The position numbers and the translations under genes were made by a program. A stretch of 64,000 nt of DNA, taken from NCBI GenBank assembly GCA_963677825.2, contig CAXXEF010000001.1:1674001-1738000 (forward strand). Reading direction: 5' to 3'. The notes under the pieces are model-generated. The model had not been told where the DNA came from. It saw only the letters and a list, made by a program, of their open reading frames with translations, and did not search any database. Positions 30,493 through 38,639 of this stretch are shown in pieces. Positions within the stretch are counted from its first letter, which is position 1, and every line of letters starts with the position of its first letter. This DNA is from Sporobacter sp963677825. GTDB taxonomy: Bacteria; Bacillota; Clostridia; Oscillospirales; Oscillospiraceae.

Positions 30493-31039
30493 CATATGTC
30501 TCCGGCTGGTCGTTGTCGTCGACGGTCTTGGCGGCTTCCGCCTCATCGGCACCGGTCGTCCCGGCGACAGACGGCGTCTGTTTGGATTGGATAAACTTAT
30601 CATGATAGAAAATGTAGTAGATGAGGAACAAAATACCGCCGACGGTGATGAAGCAGTCGGCCACGTCGAAAATGGCAAATGTCACAAACTCGACCTCAAA
30701 AAAGTCGACAACGTAGCCGAGCACCGCACGATCGAGCAGGTGCGAGGCCGCACCGCCGAGCACGAGCGCGAGCGTCGTCATCCCGAACGGGCTGATCTTG
30801 TCGCGGTAGCGCACAATCATGACGACAGCCGCGATGATCACGACGACGGAAATGACAATCAGCAGCCAGCGCCGATCGGCTAAAAAGCTGAACGCCGCGC
30901 CGGTATTTTCAGTATAGGTCAAGTGAATGATGCCCGGGATCAGCCCAATCTGTCCGCCGGAAGAAAGCTCCAGCGTAATAAAGTATTTTGCGAGCTGGTC
31001 GATCAGGATGACGAGCGCCGCCAGAATGATATAGATCAT
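30473..31039 (-). CDS. lspA: Lipoprotein signal peptidase (signal peptidase II)
   Basis: Cleaves lipoprotein signal peptides in the membrane. The 188-aa protein has four membrane helices, the start motif LIDQLAKYF and TENTGAAFSFL. The two catalytic Asp residues are present in HLLDR and FDVADC. The usual neighbours differ: the family's G-N-x-x-D-R reads S-H-L-L-D-R and F-N-x-A-D reads F-D-V-A-D, so two conserved Asn residues are replaced. The C-terminal tail after residue 155 is long, acidic and variable. A strong hairpin with a T tract stands directly before its ribosome site. Confidence 0.93.
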   Translation of the reverse strand: MIYIILAALVILIDQLAKYFITLELSSGGQIGLIPGIIHLTYTENTGAAFSFLADRRWLLIVISVVVIIAAVVMIVRYRDKISPFGMTTLALVLGGAASHLLDRAVLGYVVDFFEVEFVTFAIFDVADCFITVGGILFLIYYIFYHDKFIQSKQTPSVAGTTGADEAEAAKTVDDNDQPETYDGNDPS

Positions 31040-31052
31040 ACGAATGCTCCTT

Positions 31053-31117
31053 TAAAAAGCGGGAGTTTTTATGCCGAGTCGGTGTCTGCACCGAGCTGCC
31101 TGCTAAAAACTCCCGCT
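31053..31117 (-). terminator. Terminator or attenuator between ileS and lspA
   Basis: A perfect 14-bp inverted repeat (31058-31071 with 31104-31117) encloses an inner CGGTG/CACCG hairpin and is followed on the minus strand by TTTTT. The T run touches the AAAGGAG of lspA. It starts 4 nt after the ileS stop, so ileS transcripts should mostly end here and read-through would set lspA expression. Confidence 0.8.
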
Positions 31118-31121
31118 CTGC

Positions 31122-33917
31122 TTATAATCCGCTGACGACGTCGGCGCATCTCGGGCAAAGCTCGGGATGCGCGGCGTGCTCGCCGACAAGTGCGTCGTGC
31201 GTCCAGCATCGCGCGCATTTTGCGTCGTTACTCGGCCGGACGGCAATCACAGCACCGTTAAACTCCTGTGAAGCGTAGCCTTCGCCGCTGCCTTTTTCGA
31301 TGGTGACCTTCGAGACGATAAACAGCGGCGCAAGCGCCTCATTTTCAACCGGCTTGAAGGCCGCCGCGCCCGTGTCGTCAAGATAGATCGTGACGTCGGC
31401 GTCGAGCGCCTTGCCGACGATCTTCTCCGCACGCGCAAGCTCCAGCGCCTTGTTAACGTCGGTCCGGAGTGCCAGCAGCGTTTCCCATTTGGCCGCCGTC
31501 TGTGCGTCAAAGTCGACGGACGGGTCGTATTCCGGCATGTCATTATACAGCACACTGTCCGCGTCGTCTGACGTCTTGTGTGGCATCGCCGCCCAAATCT
31601 CTTCAGACGTAAACGCGAGGATCGGCGCAAGCATCCGTACAAGGCTGTCAAGCACCTGCCAGATTGCCGACTGCGCGCTTTTGCGCGAAAGACTGTCCAC
31701 GCCGTCGCAGTACAGCCGGTCTTTGATGATGTCGAGGTAGAAGTTGGACATATCCACGGCGCAAAAGTTATGCAGGCCATGGTAGATCGTATGATACTCG
31801 TAGCGGTCGTACGCGGCGCGCACGCGCTCGGTTAGCTTATTCAGGCGGACGAGCGCCCACTGGTCAAGCGGGAGCATATCGCCGAACGCGATCGTGTTGT
31901 CCGGGTCGAATCCGCCGAGATTGCCGAGAATATACCGCGCAGTGTTGCGGATTTTCAGGTAAATATCCGACAGCTGCTTGATGATTTCTTTGGAGATGCG
32001 CATGTCGGCCTTATAATCGGCCGACGAGACCCACAAACGCAGCAGGTCCGCGCCGTAGGTGTTGACGCTTTCGTCAGGGCTGATGGCATTACCGGCCGAT
32101 TTATGCATCGCTTTGCCGTCGCCGTCAACCGTCCAGCCGTGCGTGATGATCTGCCTGTACGGCGCCTCGCCCTTTGTCGCAAGGCTTGTCAGCATTGACG
32201 ACTGGAACCAGCCGCGGTATTGGTCGCCGCCCTCGAGGTACACGTCGGCCGGCGAGCGCAAGCCGGGGAACTGATCGAGCACGGCCACATGTGTCGAGCC
32301 GGAGTCGAACCAGCCGTCGAGCGTATCGGTCTCTTGTGTAAAATGCGTCCCGCCGCAGTGCGGACATTTAAAGCTGTCCGGCAGCAGCGCCGCCGTATCG
32401 AGCTCGAACCAGGCGTTGGAGCCCTTGTCGGCAAATACCGACGCGACCGTTTCGATCGTCTCCGGCGTGCAGACGGGCTGCTCACAGTCGTTACAGTAGA
32501 AGACGGGGATCGGTAAGCCCCAGTGGCGCTGGCGCGAGATGCACCAGTCGCTGCGCTCTCGGATCATCGCGATCATGCGCTCTTTGCCCCATTCGGGCAG
32601 CCACTTGATGTCCTCGCACGCGTCGATAGCCTGCTGCTTGATCGCGTCGACAGACGCGAACCACTGCTCCGTCGCGCGGAAGATGATCGGGTTCTTGCAG
32701 CGCCAGCAGTGCGGATAGGAATGGCTGATCTTTTCTTCGGCAAACAGCGCGCCGCTGTCTTTTAAGTCGTTATAAATGATATCGTTGGCCTTGGAGTAAT
32801 GCTGTCCGGCGTACTGGAGCGCTTCCTCCGTCATGATGCCGCGTGCGTTGACAGGCGCGACGAACGGAATCTGCGGATAGTTCCGGCAGACGTTGAAGTC
32901 GTCCACGCCGAAGCCGGGCGCCGTATGCACGCAGCCGGTACCCGTTTCGATTGTAACGTGCTCGCCGACGATGACGAGCGAGTCGCGGTCGTAAAACGGA
33001 TGCTCGGCGACGGCCAGCTCCAGGTCGCGTCCGCGCACCTTCTTGATCGTCTCGTAGCTGTCGATGCCGGCTGTTTTCATCACCGAATCGACGAGCTCCG
33101 TCGCCAGAATATAGCACTCGCCGCCTGCGGAGACAACGGAATACTCAAAATCCGGCCCGAGGCTGATGGCGAGGTTTCCCGGCAGCGTCCACGTCGTCGT
33201 CGTCCAGATGACGAAGTACGTGTTCTTTTTATCGCACACGCCGTTGAGGACGCCCTTGTCGTCCTTGACGCGGAACTTGACAAAAATCGCGGTACACGGG
33301 TCGTCGGCGTATTCAATCTCGGCCTCCGCCAGCGCCGTCTCGTCCGACGGGCACCAGTAGACGGGCTTGAGTCCTTTGTAAATATAGCCCTTCTCGTACA
33401 TCTGCCCGAACAAGCGTACTTCCGCTGCCTCAAAAGACGGATCCATCGTGCGGTAAGGGTTGTCCCAGTCGCCAATGCCGCCCAGTCTCTTGAACTGCGC
33501 GCGCTGGCGATTGACAAAGTCCTCGGCAAACGCGCGGCACGCGTTGCGGAACTCCGGAATCGACATCTTCTTGCGGTCGAGCTTGTTTTTCTTAATGATC
33601 GCACTTTCGATCGGCATGCCGTGGTTGTCCCAGCCGGGCACATACGGCGCTTTAAAGCCGGCCATATTTTTATAACGGACGATAAAGTCCTTTAAAATCT
33701 TGTTCATCGCCGTACCGATGTGAATATCGCCGTTGGAGAACGGCGGGCCGTCATGCAGGATAAACAGCGGTTTATCCGCGTTTTTCTCCATGAGCGTGCC
33801 GTAAATATCCTTTTTATAAAACTCTTCAAGCATGCCCGGCTCGCGCTTGGCCAGCCCGGCGCGCATGGGGAAATCGGTTTTCGGCAGGTTGATCGTTGCG
33901 TTGTAATCTACTGACAT
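31122..33917 (-). CDS. ileS: Isoleucyl-tRNA synthetase
   Basis: Charges tRNA-Ile. The 931-aa protein has the class I layout: GDIHIGTAMNKIL (HIGH motif with T as fourth residue), the editing domain (WTTTTWTLPGNLAIS, GTGCVHTAPGFG), ERSDWCISRQRHWGLPIP, and KAMHKSAGN in the KMSKS position. The C-terminal Zn finger reads CARCW and CPRCADV. Start chosen at the ATG at 33917 with GAGGAG upstream. The HIGT and AMHKS variants depart from the textbook motifs, but all domains are present and the gene is in its usual place between divIVA and lspA. Confidence 0.95.
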   Translation of the reverse strand: MSVDYNATINLPKTDFPMRAGLAKREPGMLEEFYKKDIYGTLMEKNADKPLFILHDGPPFSNGDIHIGTAMNKILKDFIVRYKNMAGFKAPYVPGWDNHGMPIESAIIKKNKLDRKKMSIPEFRNACRAFAEDFVNRQRAQFKRLGGIGDWDNPYRTMDPSFEAAEVRLFGQMYEKGYIYKGLKPVYWCPSDETALAEAEIEYADDPCTAIFVKFRVKDDKGVLNGVCDKKNTYFVIWTTTTWTLPGNLAISLGPDFEYSVVSAGGECYILATELVDSVMKTAGIDSYETIKKVRGRDLELAVAEHPFYDRDSLVIVGEHVTIETGTGCVHTAPGFGVDDFNVCRNYPQIPFVAPVNARGIMTEEALQYAGQHYSKANDIIYNDLKDSGALFAEEKISHSYPHCWRCKNPIIFRATEQWFASVDAIKQQAIDACEDIKWLPEWGKERMIAMIRERSDWCISRQRHWGLPIPVFYCNDCEQPVCTPETIETVASVFADKGSNAWFELDTAALLPDSFKCPHCGGTHFTQETDTLDGWFDSGSTHVAVLDQFPGLRSPADVYLEGGDQYRGWFQSSMLTSLATKGEAPYRQIITHGWTVDGDGKAMHKSAGNAISPDESVNTYGADLLRLWVSSADYKADMRISKEIIKQLSDIYLKIRNTARYILGNLGGFDPDNTIAFGDMLPLDQWALVRLNKLTERVRAAYDRYEYHTIYHGLHNFCAVDMSNFYLDIIKDRLYCDGVDSLSRKSAQSAIWQVLDSLVRMLAPILAFTSEEIWAAMPHKTSDDADSVLYNDMPEYDPSVDFDAQTAAKWETLLALRTDVNKALELARAEKIVGKALDADVTIYLDDTGAAAFKPVENEALAPLFIVSKVTIEKGSGEGYASQEFNGAVIAVRPSNDAKCARCWTHDALVGEHAAHPELCPRCADVVSGL

Positions 33918-33955
33918 ATCGTAACTCCTCGTCTGAAGTTCTCTTCGTAAAAAGC

Positions 33956-34006
33956 ATTGTACCACAAAAGGCGGTGTATAAACAATGCCCGTTTATAAGC
34001 CACCGC
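33956..34006 (-). promoter_or_regulatory. ileS promoter overlapping a long hairpin
   Basis: On the minus strand TTGTTT (33985-33980), 18 nt and TACAAT (33961-33956) make a plausible promoter about 40 nt before ileS. The same DNA forms a hairpin with paired blocks GCGGTG/CACCGC (33971-33976 with 34001-34006) and TATAAAC/GTTTATA (33977-33983 with 33991-33997). CCTTTT follows on the minus strand, so it can also terminate transcripts arriving from divIVA. The leader is too short for a T-box. Confidence 0.6.
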
Positions 34007-34023
34007 AGCCTAAAAACGTCATA

Positions 34024-34051
34024 AACGGGCCGCCCTTAATAGCCGGCCCGT
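34024..34051 (-). terminator. Hairpin after divIVA
   Basis: AACGGGCCG pairs with CGGCCCGTT 27 nt past the divIVA stop codon. The arm at 34021-34030 (ATAAACGGGC) can instead pair with GCCCGTTTAT at 33987-33996, so this hairpin competes with the one next to ileS. Confidence 0.6.
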
Positions 34052-34077
34052 TCATCAATTTTTATTGCGTCAATGCG

Positions 34078-34857
34078 TTAATCGCCGGAGTAGTTGGCGC
34101 CGAATTTAAGATCGTCAAAATCAAACTTCGGGCGCGGAGAGGTCGGCGCGTCGTCCTCGTCGGGGCTTGTTTCGCGGTTCATGCGGATAACTTTTGTCGC
34201 CTCTGCATCGTACAGCGACTTGAACGGATCAGCCTCGGGGTCGATCTCGACTTCCGGCGTATCGTCGACCGGCGCGGCAGTAGCGACCGTAACGTCATCG
34301 TCATCGTCCTCCACCGCCGCAGGCGCGGGCGCTGCAGGCGCCGTCACAGGCGGCATCGTGTCGCGCGGCGCGTCGTCCGAAACGGACAGCGGCTCGGCCA
34401 CGTTTTGGTTGAGCTCGTCCAGCCGTGCTAAAAACGCCGAATGCTGGCGGATAATCTCCTGCGAGCCCTGGATAAACCGGCGCGTTTCGTCACGCAGGGA
34501 TTTCAGGCGCTCGTCCTCGTCGGCGAATTTGCTTTTCATCTCGGCCAAACGCGCGCGAATGTCGGCATCCGTATGCGCCAGCATGTCGTCGCTTTTCTTT
34601 TTGGCTTCGCTGGTGATTTCATCGCCGAGCTTCTGCGCGGTCAGAAGCGCCATACGCATGGCGTCTTCCGTCGAGCGGTATTCCTCGACCTTTTCAACAA
34701 GCACCTTGATCTTGCTTTTTAAAATCGCGTTTTCTTTAAACAGTGTTGCGTAGTCCGCCGTTAACGTTTCAAGAAAATCGTCAACAGCTGACATATCATA
34801 GCCGCCGAATACGGCTTTGACAAATTCTTTTCCGGAGATTTCCTGCGGTGTCAGCAT
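34078..34857 (-). CDS. divIVA: DivIVA domain cell-division protein
   Basis: Binds curved membrane at septa and poles and recruits partners. The 259-aa protein starts with the membrane-binding DivIVA motif LTPQEISGKEFVKAVFGGYDMSAVDDFLE. A coiled coil runs from about residues 30 to 150 (ENAILKSKIKVLVEKVEEY). A low-complexity acidic, Ala/Pro-rich tail follows (APAAPAPAAVEDDDDD). It lies between sepF and ileS, the usual place in Firmicutes. AAAGGATTGAGGG precedes the ATG. Confidence 0.93.
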   Translation of the reverse strand: MLTPQEISGKEFVKAVFGGYDMSAVDDFLETLTADYATLFKENAILKSKIKVLVEKVEEYRSTEDAMRMALLTAQKLGDEITSEAKKKSDDMLAHTDADIRARLAEMKSKFADEDERLKSLRDETRRFIQGSQEIIRQHSAFLARLDELNQNVAEPLSVSDDAPRDTMPPVTAPAAPAPAAVEDDDDDVTVATAAPVDDTPEVEIDPEADPFKSLYDAEATKVIRMNRETSPDEDDAPTSPRPKFDFDDLKFGANYSGD

Positions 34858-34941
34858 TAATCCCTCAATCCTTTCTTTAAGCGGCTTTTCTGTTTAGACG
34901 AGCTCGAATCCGCCGCTCAGGCACGACGCTCGGCAGACGTT

Positions 34942-35406
34942 TTAGAAGTACAGCCCGTTGTGCTCCAGCTCGTCAATCAAGTCCCCCAACAAATCAACGT
35001 TGTATGGGGTGATGATATACGTGTTAACGGCAACCTTCTTAATCTTGCCTTCCTGCGCATACGCGACGCCGCTGAGAAAGTCGATCAGACGGCGGGCAAT
35101 GTCCTTGTTCGTCTGCTCGAGATTTAAAACGACCGTTCGTTTATCGCGCAGATGGTCGGCAACCTCGGCCGCGTTTTCAAATCGCTCGGGCTTGACCAAC
35201 ACCACCTGCAGCTGCGCTGTGGCGTGGATGTTAACGACCTTATTACTGTCGCGGCGTTCTTCGAAGCCGCCATAGGAGCTTCTGGCCTGCGCGGGCGTTC
35301 TCGGCGCAACGGGGATCTCATCGGCCGCTTTAGGCTGAAAATCCTCGAATTCGTCTTCATCATCGTACGGCCGCGTCAGCTTTTTCAATTCATTAAAAAA
35401 ACCCAT
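34942..35406 (-). CDS. sepF: Cell division protein SepF
   Basis: FtsZ-binding protein that helps to shape and anchor the Z ring. The 154-aa protein has the N-terminal amphipathic membrane anchor MGFFNELKKL, a linker rich in Asp and Glu, and the SepF beta core (NIHATAQLQVVLVKPERF, RTVVLNLEQTNKDIARRLIDFLSGVAYA, VAVNTYIITPYNVDL). GGAGG lies before the ATG at 35406. Follows yggS with a 40-nt gap. Confidence 0.95.
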   Translation of the reverse strand: MGFFNELKKLTRPYDDEDEFEDFQPKAADEIPVAPRTPAQARSSYGGFEERRDSNKVVNIHATAQLQVVLVKPERFENAAEVADHLRDKRTVVLNLEQTNKDIARRLIDFLSGVAYAQEGKIKKVAVNTYIITPYNVDLLGDLIDELEHNGLYF

Positions 35407-35446
35407 AAGGCGTACCTCCAGTCCATATCTCGGCGCGGTGCGCCGA

Positions 35447-36139
35447 TTAGTAATGCCTGCGGCCAAACACGGCAGTTCCCACGCGCACCATGTTCGCGCC
35501 GGCTTCAATCGCCTCGGGATAACTGCCGCTCATGCCCATCGACAGAAAATTCATAAAAATATTATCGTATTTTTTTGCTCTTATGTCAACAAAAAGCTTG
35601 TACATTTCGTCGAAATAGTAACGATTTTCCTTTTCGCTTGCGCCAATCGGCGGGATTGCCATCAAACCGCGCACCGCGACCGACGCTGTCCCGTCCGCGA
35701 GATCCAGCAGCGCGCCGAGCGCCTCCGGCTCTGCACCGGACTTACTCTGCTCGCGGCCGATGTTCACCTGCAGCAGTATATCCTGGCAGATACCAAGCTG
35801 CTCGGCGCGTTTGCCGATCTCCTTAACCAGTCGTTCCGAGCCGACCGATTCAATCAAATCGCATACGCCTACGACGTTTTTAACCTTGTTCGTCTGCAGA
35901 TGCCCAATAAAATGCAGCGGCGCGCCGACGTAGGCGTTCAGCGCGTTTTTTTCGACGAGCTCCTGTACCTTATTTTCGCCCACGGCGTCAACGCCGGCGG
36001 CAATCGCCTCGCGTACGCGCTCAGCCGGATTCATTTTTGATGCGGCAACAAGCCGGATCTCGTCCGGCGGACGGCCCGCCCGCTGTGCCGCCTCGGCGAT
36101 TCTTTCACGTACGGCCTTAACGTTGTCCGCGATCGTCAT
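35447..36139 (-). CDS. yggS: YggS family PLP homeostasis protein
   Basis: A PLP-binding protein without known catalysis that keeps vitamin B6 and amino-acid pools in balance. The 230-aa single-domain TIM barrel has the PLP lysine in LVAASKMNPAE, GENKVQE, HFIGHLQTNKVKN, and the C-terminal LSMGMSGSYPEAIEAGANMVRVGTAVFG. Its ATG overlaps the stop of the HlyD-like gene by 4 nt. The yggS-sepF order is conserved across Firmicutes. Confidence 0.96.
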   Translation of the reverse strand: MTIADNVKAVRERIAEAAQRAGRPPDEIRLVAASKMNPAERVREAIAAGVDAVGENKVQELVEKNALNAYVGAPLHFIGHLQTNKVKNVVGVCDLIESVGSERLVKEIGKRAEQLGICQDILLQVNIGREQSKSGAEPEALGALLDLADGTASVAVRGLMAIPPIGASEKENRYYFDEMYKLFVDIRAKKYDNIFMNFLSMGMSGSYPEAIEAGANMVRVGTAVFGRRHY

Positions 36140-37317
36140 TCAACTACCACCTTTCCGTCATAGATCTCCTCGTCGGTGACGATGACCTCCGCGCCCTCGC
36201 GTAAAACCGTACCGTTTTCCGCGCCGTTTCGCAGGACGACGCCGTCGTCCTGCTCGCACAAGACGTCGACACTAACCTTTTCAGCCTGTAAGCCGGTCAG
36301 CAGATAGATATACGCGCCGTCCTCGTCGTAGTACAGCGATTCGGCCGGGATCGCCAGCCCGGAAAACGCGCTGAACTCAACAGACGCCGTCAGCGCGCGT
36401 ACTGTCGTCAGTGCGGCAAGATTGCGCTGCGACGAAAACACGACAACGCATCGGCCGCCCTCGGGCTCGCCGATGCTCTCAATCTTCATATCCACCTTTT
36501 CGTTATATGTTTCGGTAAACTGCAGCGTCACAGACGAACGGTCCGCAAGCTTTTGGGCGTCTTGCTCGTCCATAACGGCGGCATAATACCACGTAATGCC
36601 GCTAATCAGCTTGCCAAGCGCGCCTTCACGCTGTATCGACACACTATACCGCGCCTCCAGCGCCGACGGCGTAATCGCGTCAAGCGACGACGGGTCGTAG
36701 CCTTCGTAGCCGTCGACAACGGCAGAGAACACGCCGCTCTGCGGCGCGTACACTGTTACGGTGTTCGTCTGCGCGGCTGTCAATGCGGCGATCTGGCCGC
36801 GCAGCACGTCGATATCGTACTCGCCGGACTCGACTTCGGCATTTTTGAAAATCTGATTGTTGATGCTGTACGTAAGATCCTGGAGATTACCGAGGGTCTT
36901 GCGCTGCACGGCCTCGGCCAGCGCGCGCACGCAAGCGTCCGCGTCAAGCTCCCGCATCGATGATGTGCTTTGCGCCGTCTGCTCCAGCTCCTGAACGAGC
37001 AGCTGAAGACGCCGAATCTCGCTGGCCTGCTCCAGGGCCCGATCCCCTTCATAGTAGACAGCCACGACCTGTCCCGACGCTACTTTTTCGCCCTCATCCG
37101 CCATCAGCGTCAGTGCACCGTCCCGTCCGTCGAGTATCGATTCGTTTCGGACGATATAGCCCCGGGCCTCGGCGCTGTCCTCGACGACGCGGTACATCGC
37201 CGGCGCCGTCGTGTACGCTTGGTTAGACGACTTATAGATATATAAGCCGATGTAGGCCGCAATCGCTATGAATAAGACGACCGACATCAGCTTCATTATG
37301 AAATCGCTTCGTTGCAT
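36136..37317 (-). CDS. HlyD-like membrane-anchored protein
   Basis: A 393-aa protein with one N-terminal membrane segment (residues 10-28, MSVVLFIAIAAYIGLYIY). An outside barrel-sandwich region (ARGYIVRNESILDGRDGALTL, EGEKVASGQVVAVYY) and a helical stretch (EIRRLQLLVQELEQTAQ) follow. The layout is that of HlyD/efflux adaptor proteins, but no ATPase or permease lies next to it. It is co-translated with yggS in a cell-division cluster. An envelope or division role is possible; function unknown. Confidence 0.82.
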   Translation of the reverse strand: MQRSDFIMKLMSVVLFIAIAAYIGLYIYKSSNQAYTTAPAMYRVVEDSAEARGYIVRNESILDGRDGALTLMADEGEKVASGQVVAVYYEGDRALEQASEIRRLQLLVQELEQTAQSTSSMRELDADACVRALAEAVQRKTLGNLQDLTYSINNQIFKNAEVESGEYDIDVLRGQIAALTAAQTNTVTVYAPQSGVFSAVVDGYEGYDPSSLDAITPSALEARYSVSIQREGALGKLISGITWYYAAVMDEQDAQKLADRSSVTLQFTETYNEKVDMKIESIGEPEGGRCVVVFSSQRNLAALTTVRALTASVEFSAFSGLAIPAESLYYDEDGAYIYLLTGLQAEKVSVDVLCEQDDGVVLRNGAENGTVLREGAEVIVTDEEIYDGKVVVE

Positions 37318-37371
37318 GACCTCACCGTTTCCCCGGCGTGTGAGGCCGCCTCGCGCCGGAGCGCTGTGCCT

Positions 37372-37608
37372 CTACGCCAACTCCCCTCCCGGCGCCAATG
37401 TAATCGCTCGTGCCGGAATGATGGTTGATATCGCGTGCTTGTATATCAGCTGCTGCTTGCCCTCGGAGTCTAAAACAACGGTAAAGCTGTCAAAACCCGT
37501 CACAATGCCGCGCAGTTGAAATCCATTGACTAAAAAGACTGTAACCTGCTGCTTGTTTGTTCGCGCCTGATTAAGAAAAATGTCCTGCAAATTCTGTATT
37601 TTCGCCAT
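37372..37608 (-). CDS. hfq: RNA chaperone Hfq
   Basis: Hexameric Sm-like RNA chaperone. The 78-aa protein has Sm1 (NGFQLRGIVTGFDSFTVVL) and Sm2 (LIYKHAISTIIP) intact, with the proximal-face K-H pair. It follows miaA, the same miaA-hfq link as in many bacteria, with an 83-nt gap. Confidence 0.97.
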   Translation of the reverse strand: MAKIQNLQDIFLNQARTNKQQVTVFLVNGFQLRGIVTGFDSFTVVLDSEGKQQLIYKHAISTIIPARAITLAPGGELA

Positions 37609-37691
37609 TTTCGTGCCGTCCTTTCTGTCTGTGACGGCGCGCTTTTTCGTATCGGCAGCCGTCCGTTTGGTTAGTTTGAGACGGCAACATT

Positions 37692-38639
37692 TTATCCATT
37701 ATTTCCCAAATATTGTGTCGAAATCTGAAGCCCCTCTATAAAATCGGGCTCTTTATTCCAGACGATCCATTGGATCGCCGCATCGCGCCGCAGCCACGAC
37801 AGCTGCCGCTTGGCGTACCGGCGCGATTCCATTTTGATCGTCTCGGCGGCGTCTGTCAAGTCGCCCCCGGCGGCAAGCGCCGCGGCGATCTCCTTGTACC
37901 CGATTGCCTGCATCGCCGTATGCCTTGCGGTCAGGCCCATGTCGAGCAGCCGGCGGACCTCGCCCTGCAGGCCGTCGGCCATCATTTGGTCGACGCGCCG
38001 GTCAATCCGCGTGTACAGGTCGGTGCGGTCGGCAAACGTCAGCGCTATTGTCCGCGCCGTATACCGCGGCGGCGTTTGACGCGTGCGCGCGTCATGCGCG
38101 GTGATGGTTTCGCCTGTTGTCTCCAGTATCTCCAGCGCGCGGACGACGCGCTTACGGTCGTTTTGATGCAGCCGCGCGGCCGATTCGGGATCGGCTTTGC
38201 GCAGCTTTTCAAACAGCGCCGCGCCGCCGTCCCGATCGTACTGCGCTTCAAGTGCGCGGCGGACTGTTTCGTCGCCGATATCGGCAAACGTCAGCCCGCG
38301 CACGAGCGCGTCGATGTACAGCCCCGTACCGCCGACAATAATCGGCAGTTTATTGCGTGCGAGGATATCGTCGACGCAGGCGGAGGCGTCCTCAACGTAG
38401 CGCGCCGCCGAATAGCTTTCAAACGGCGAGACGACGTCAACCATGTGGTGCGGTACGCCGCCGCGCTCGTCCATCGTCGGCTTGGCCGTGCCAATGTCCA
38501 TATCCCGGTAAATCTGCATCGAGTCGGCGGAGACGATCTCACCGCCGGTCAGCTTGGCCAGCGCGATGCCCAGCGCCGTTTTGCCTGTCGCCGTCGGCCC
38601 CGTGATGACGGCGATCGGCGGCGGTTGGATGCTACTCAT
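37692..38639 (-). CDS. miaA: tRNA dimethylallyltransferase
   Basis: Adds a dimethylallyl group to A37 of tRNAs reading UNN codons. The 315-aa protein has the P-loop ITGPTATGKTALGIALA, SADSMQIYRDMDIGTAKP, HHMVDVVSPFESYSAARY and GGTGLYIDALVRG. Its start overlaps the mutL stop by 4 nt. MiaB, which acts on the same nucleotide, is encoded divergently 3 kb upstream at 41777. Confidence 0.96.
   Translation of the reverse strand: MSSIQPPPIAVITGPTATGKTALGIALAKLTGGEIVSADSMQIYRDMDIGTAKPTMDERGGVPHHMVDVVSPFESYSAARYVEDASACVDDILARNKLPIIVGGTGLYIDALVRGLTFADIGDETVRRALEAQYDRDGGAALFEKLRKADPESAARLHQNDRKRVVRALEILETTGETITAHDARTRQTPPRYTARTIALTFADRTDLYTRIDRRVDQMMADGLQGEVRRLLDMGLTARHTAMQAIGYKEIAAALAAGGDLTDAAETIKMESRRYAKRQLSWLRRDAAIQWIVWNKEPDFIEGLQISTQYLGNNG

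Noticed and set aside
33918..34077. T-box leader before ileS
   Set aside because: The promoter leaves only about 40 nt of leader and no AGGGUGGNACCGCG-like segment is present.
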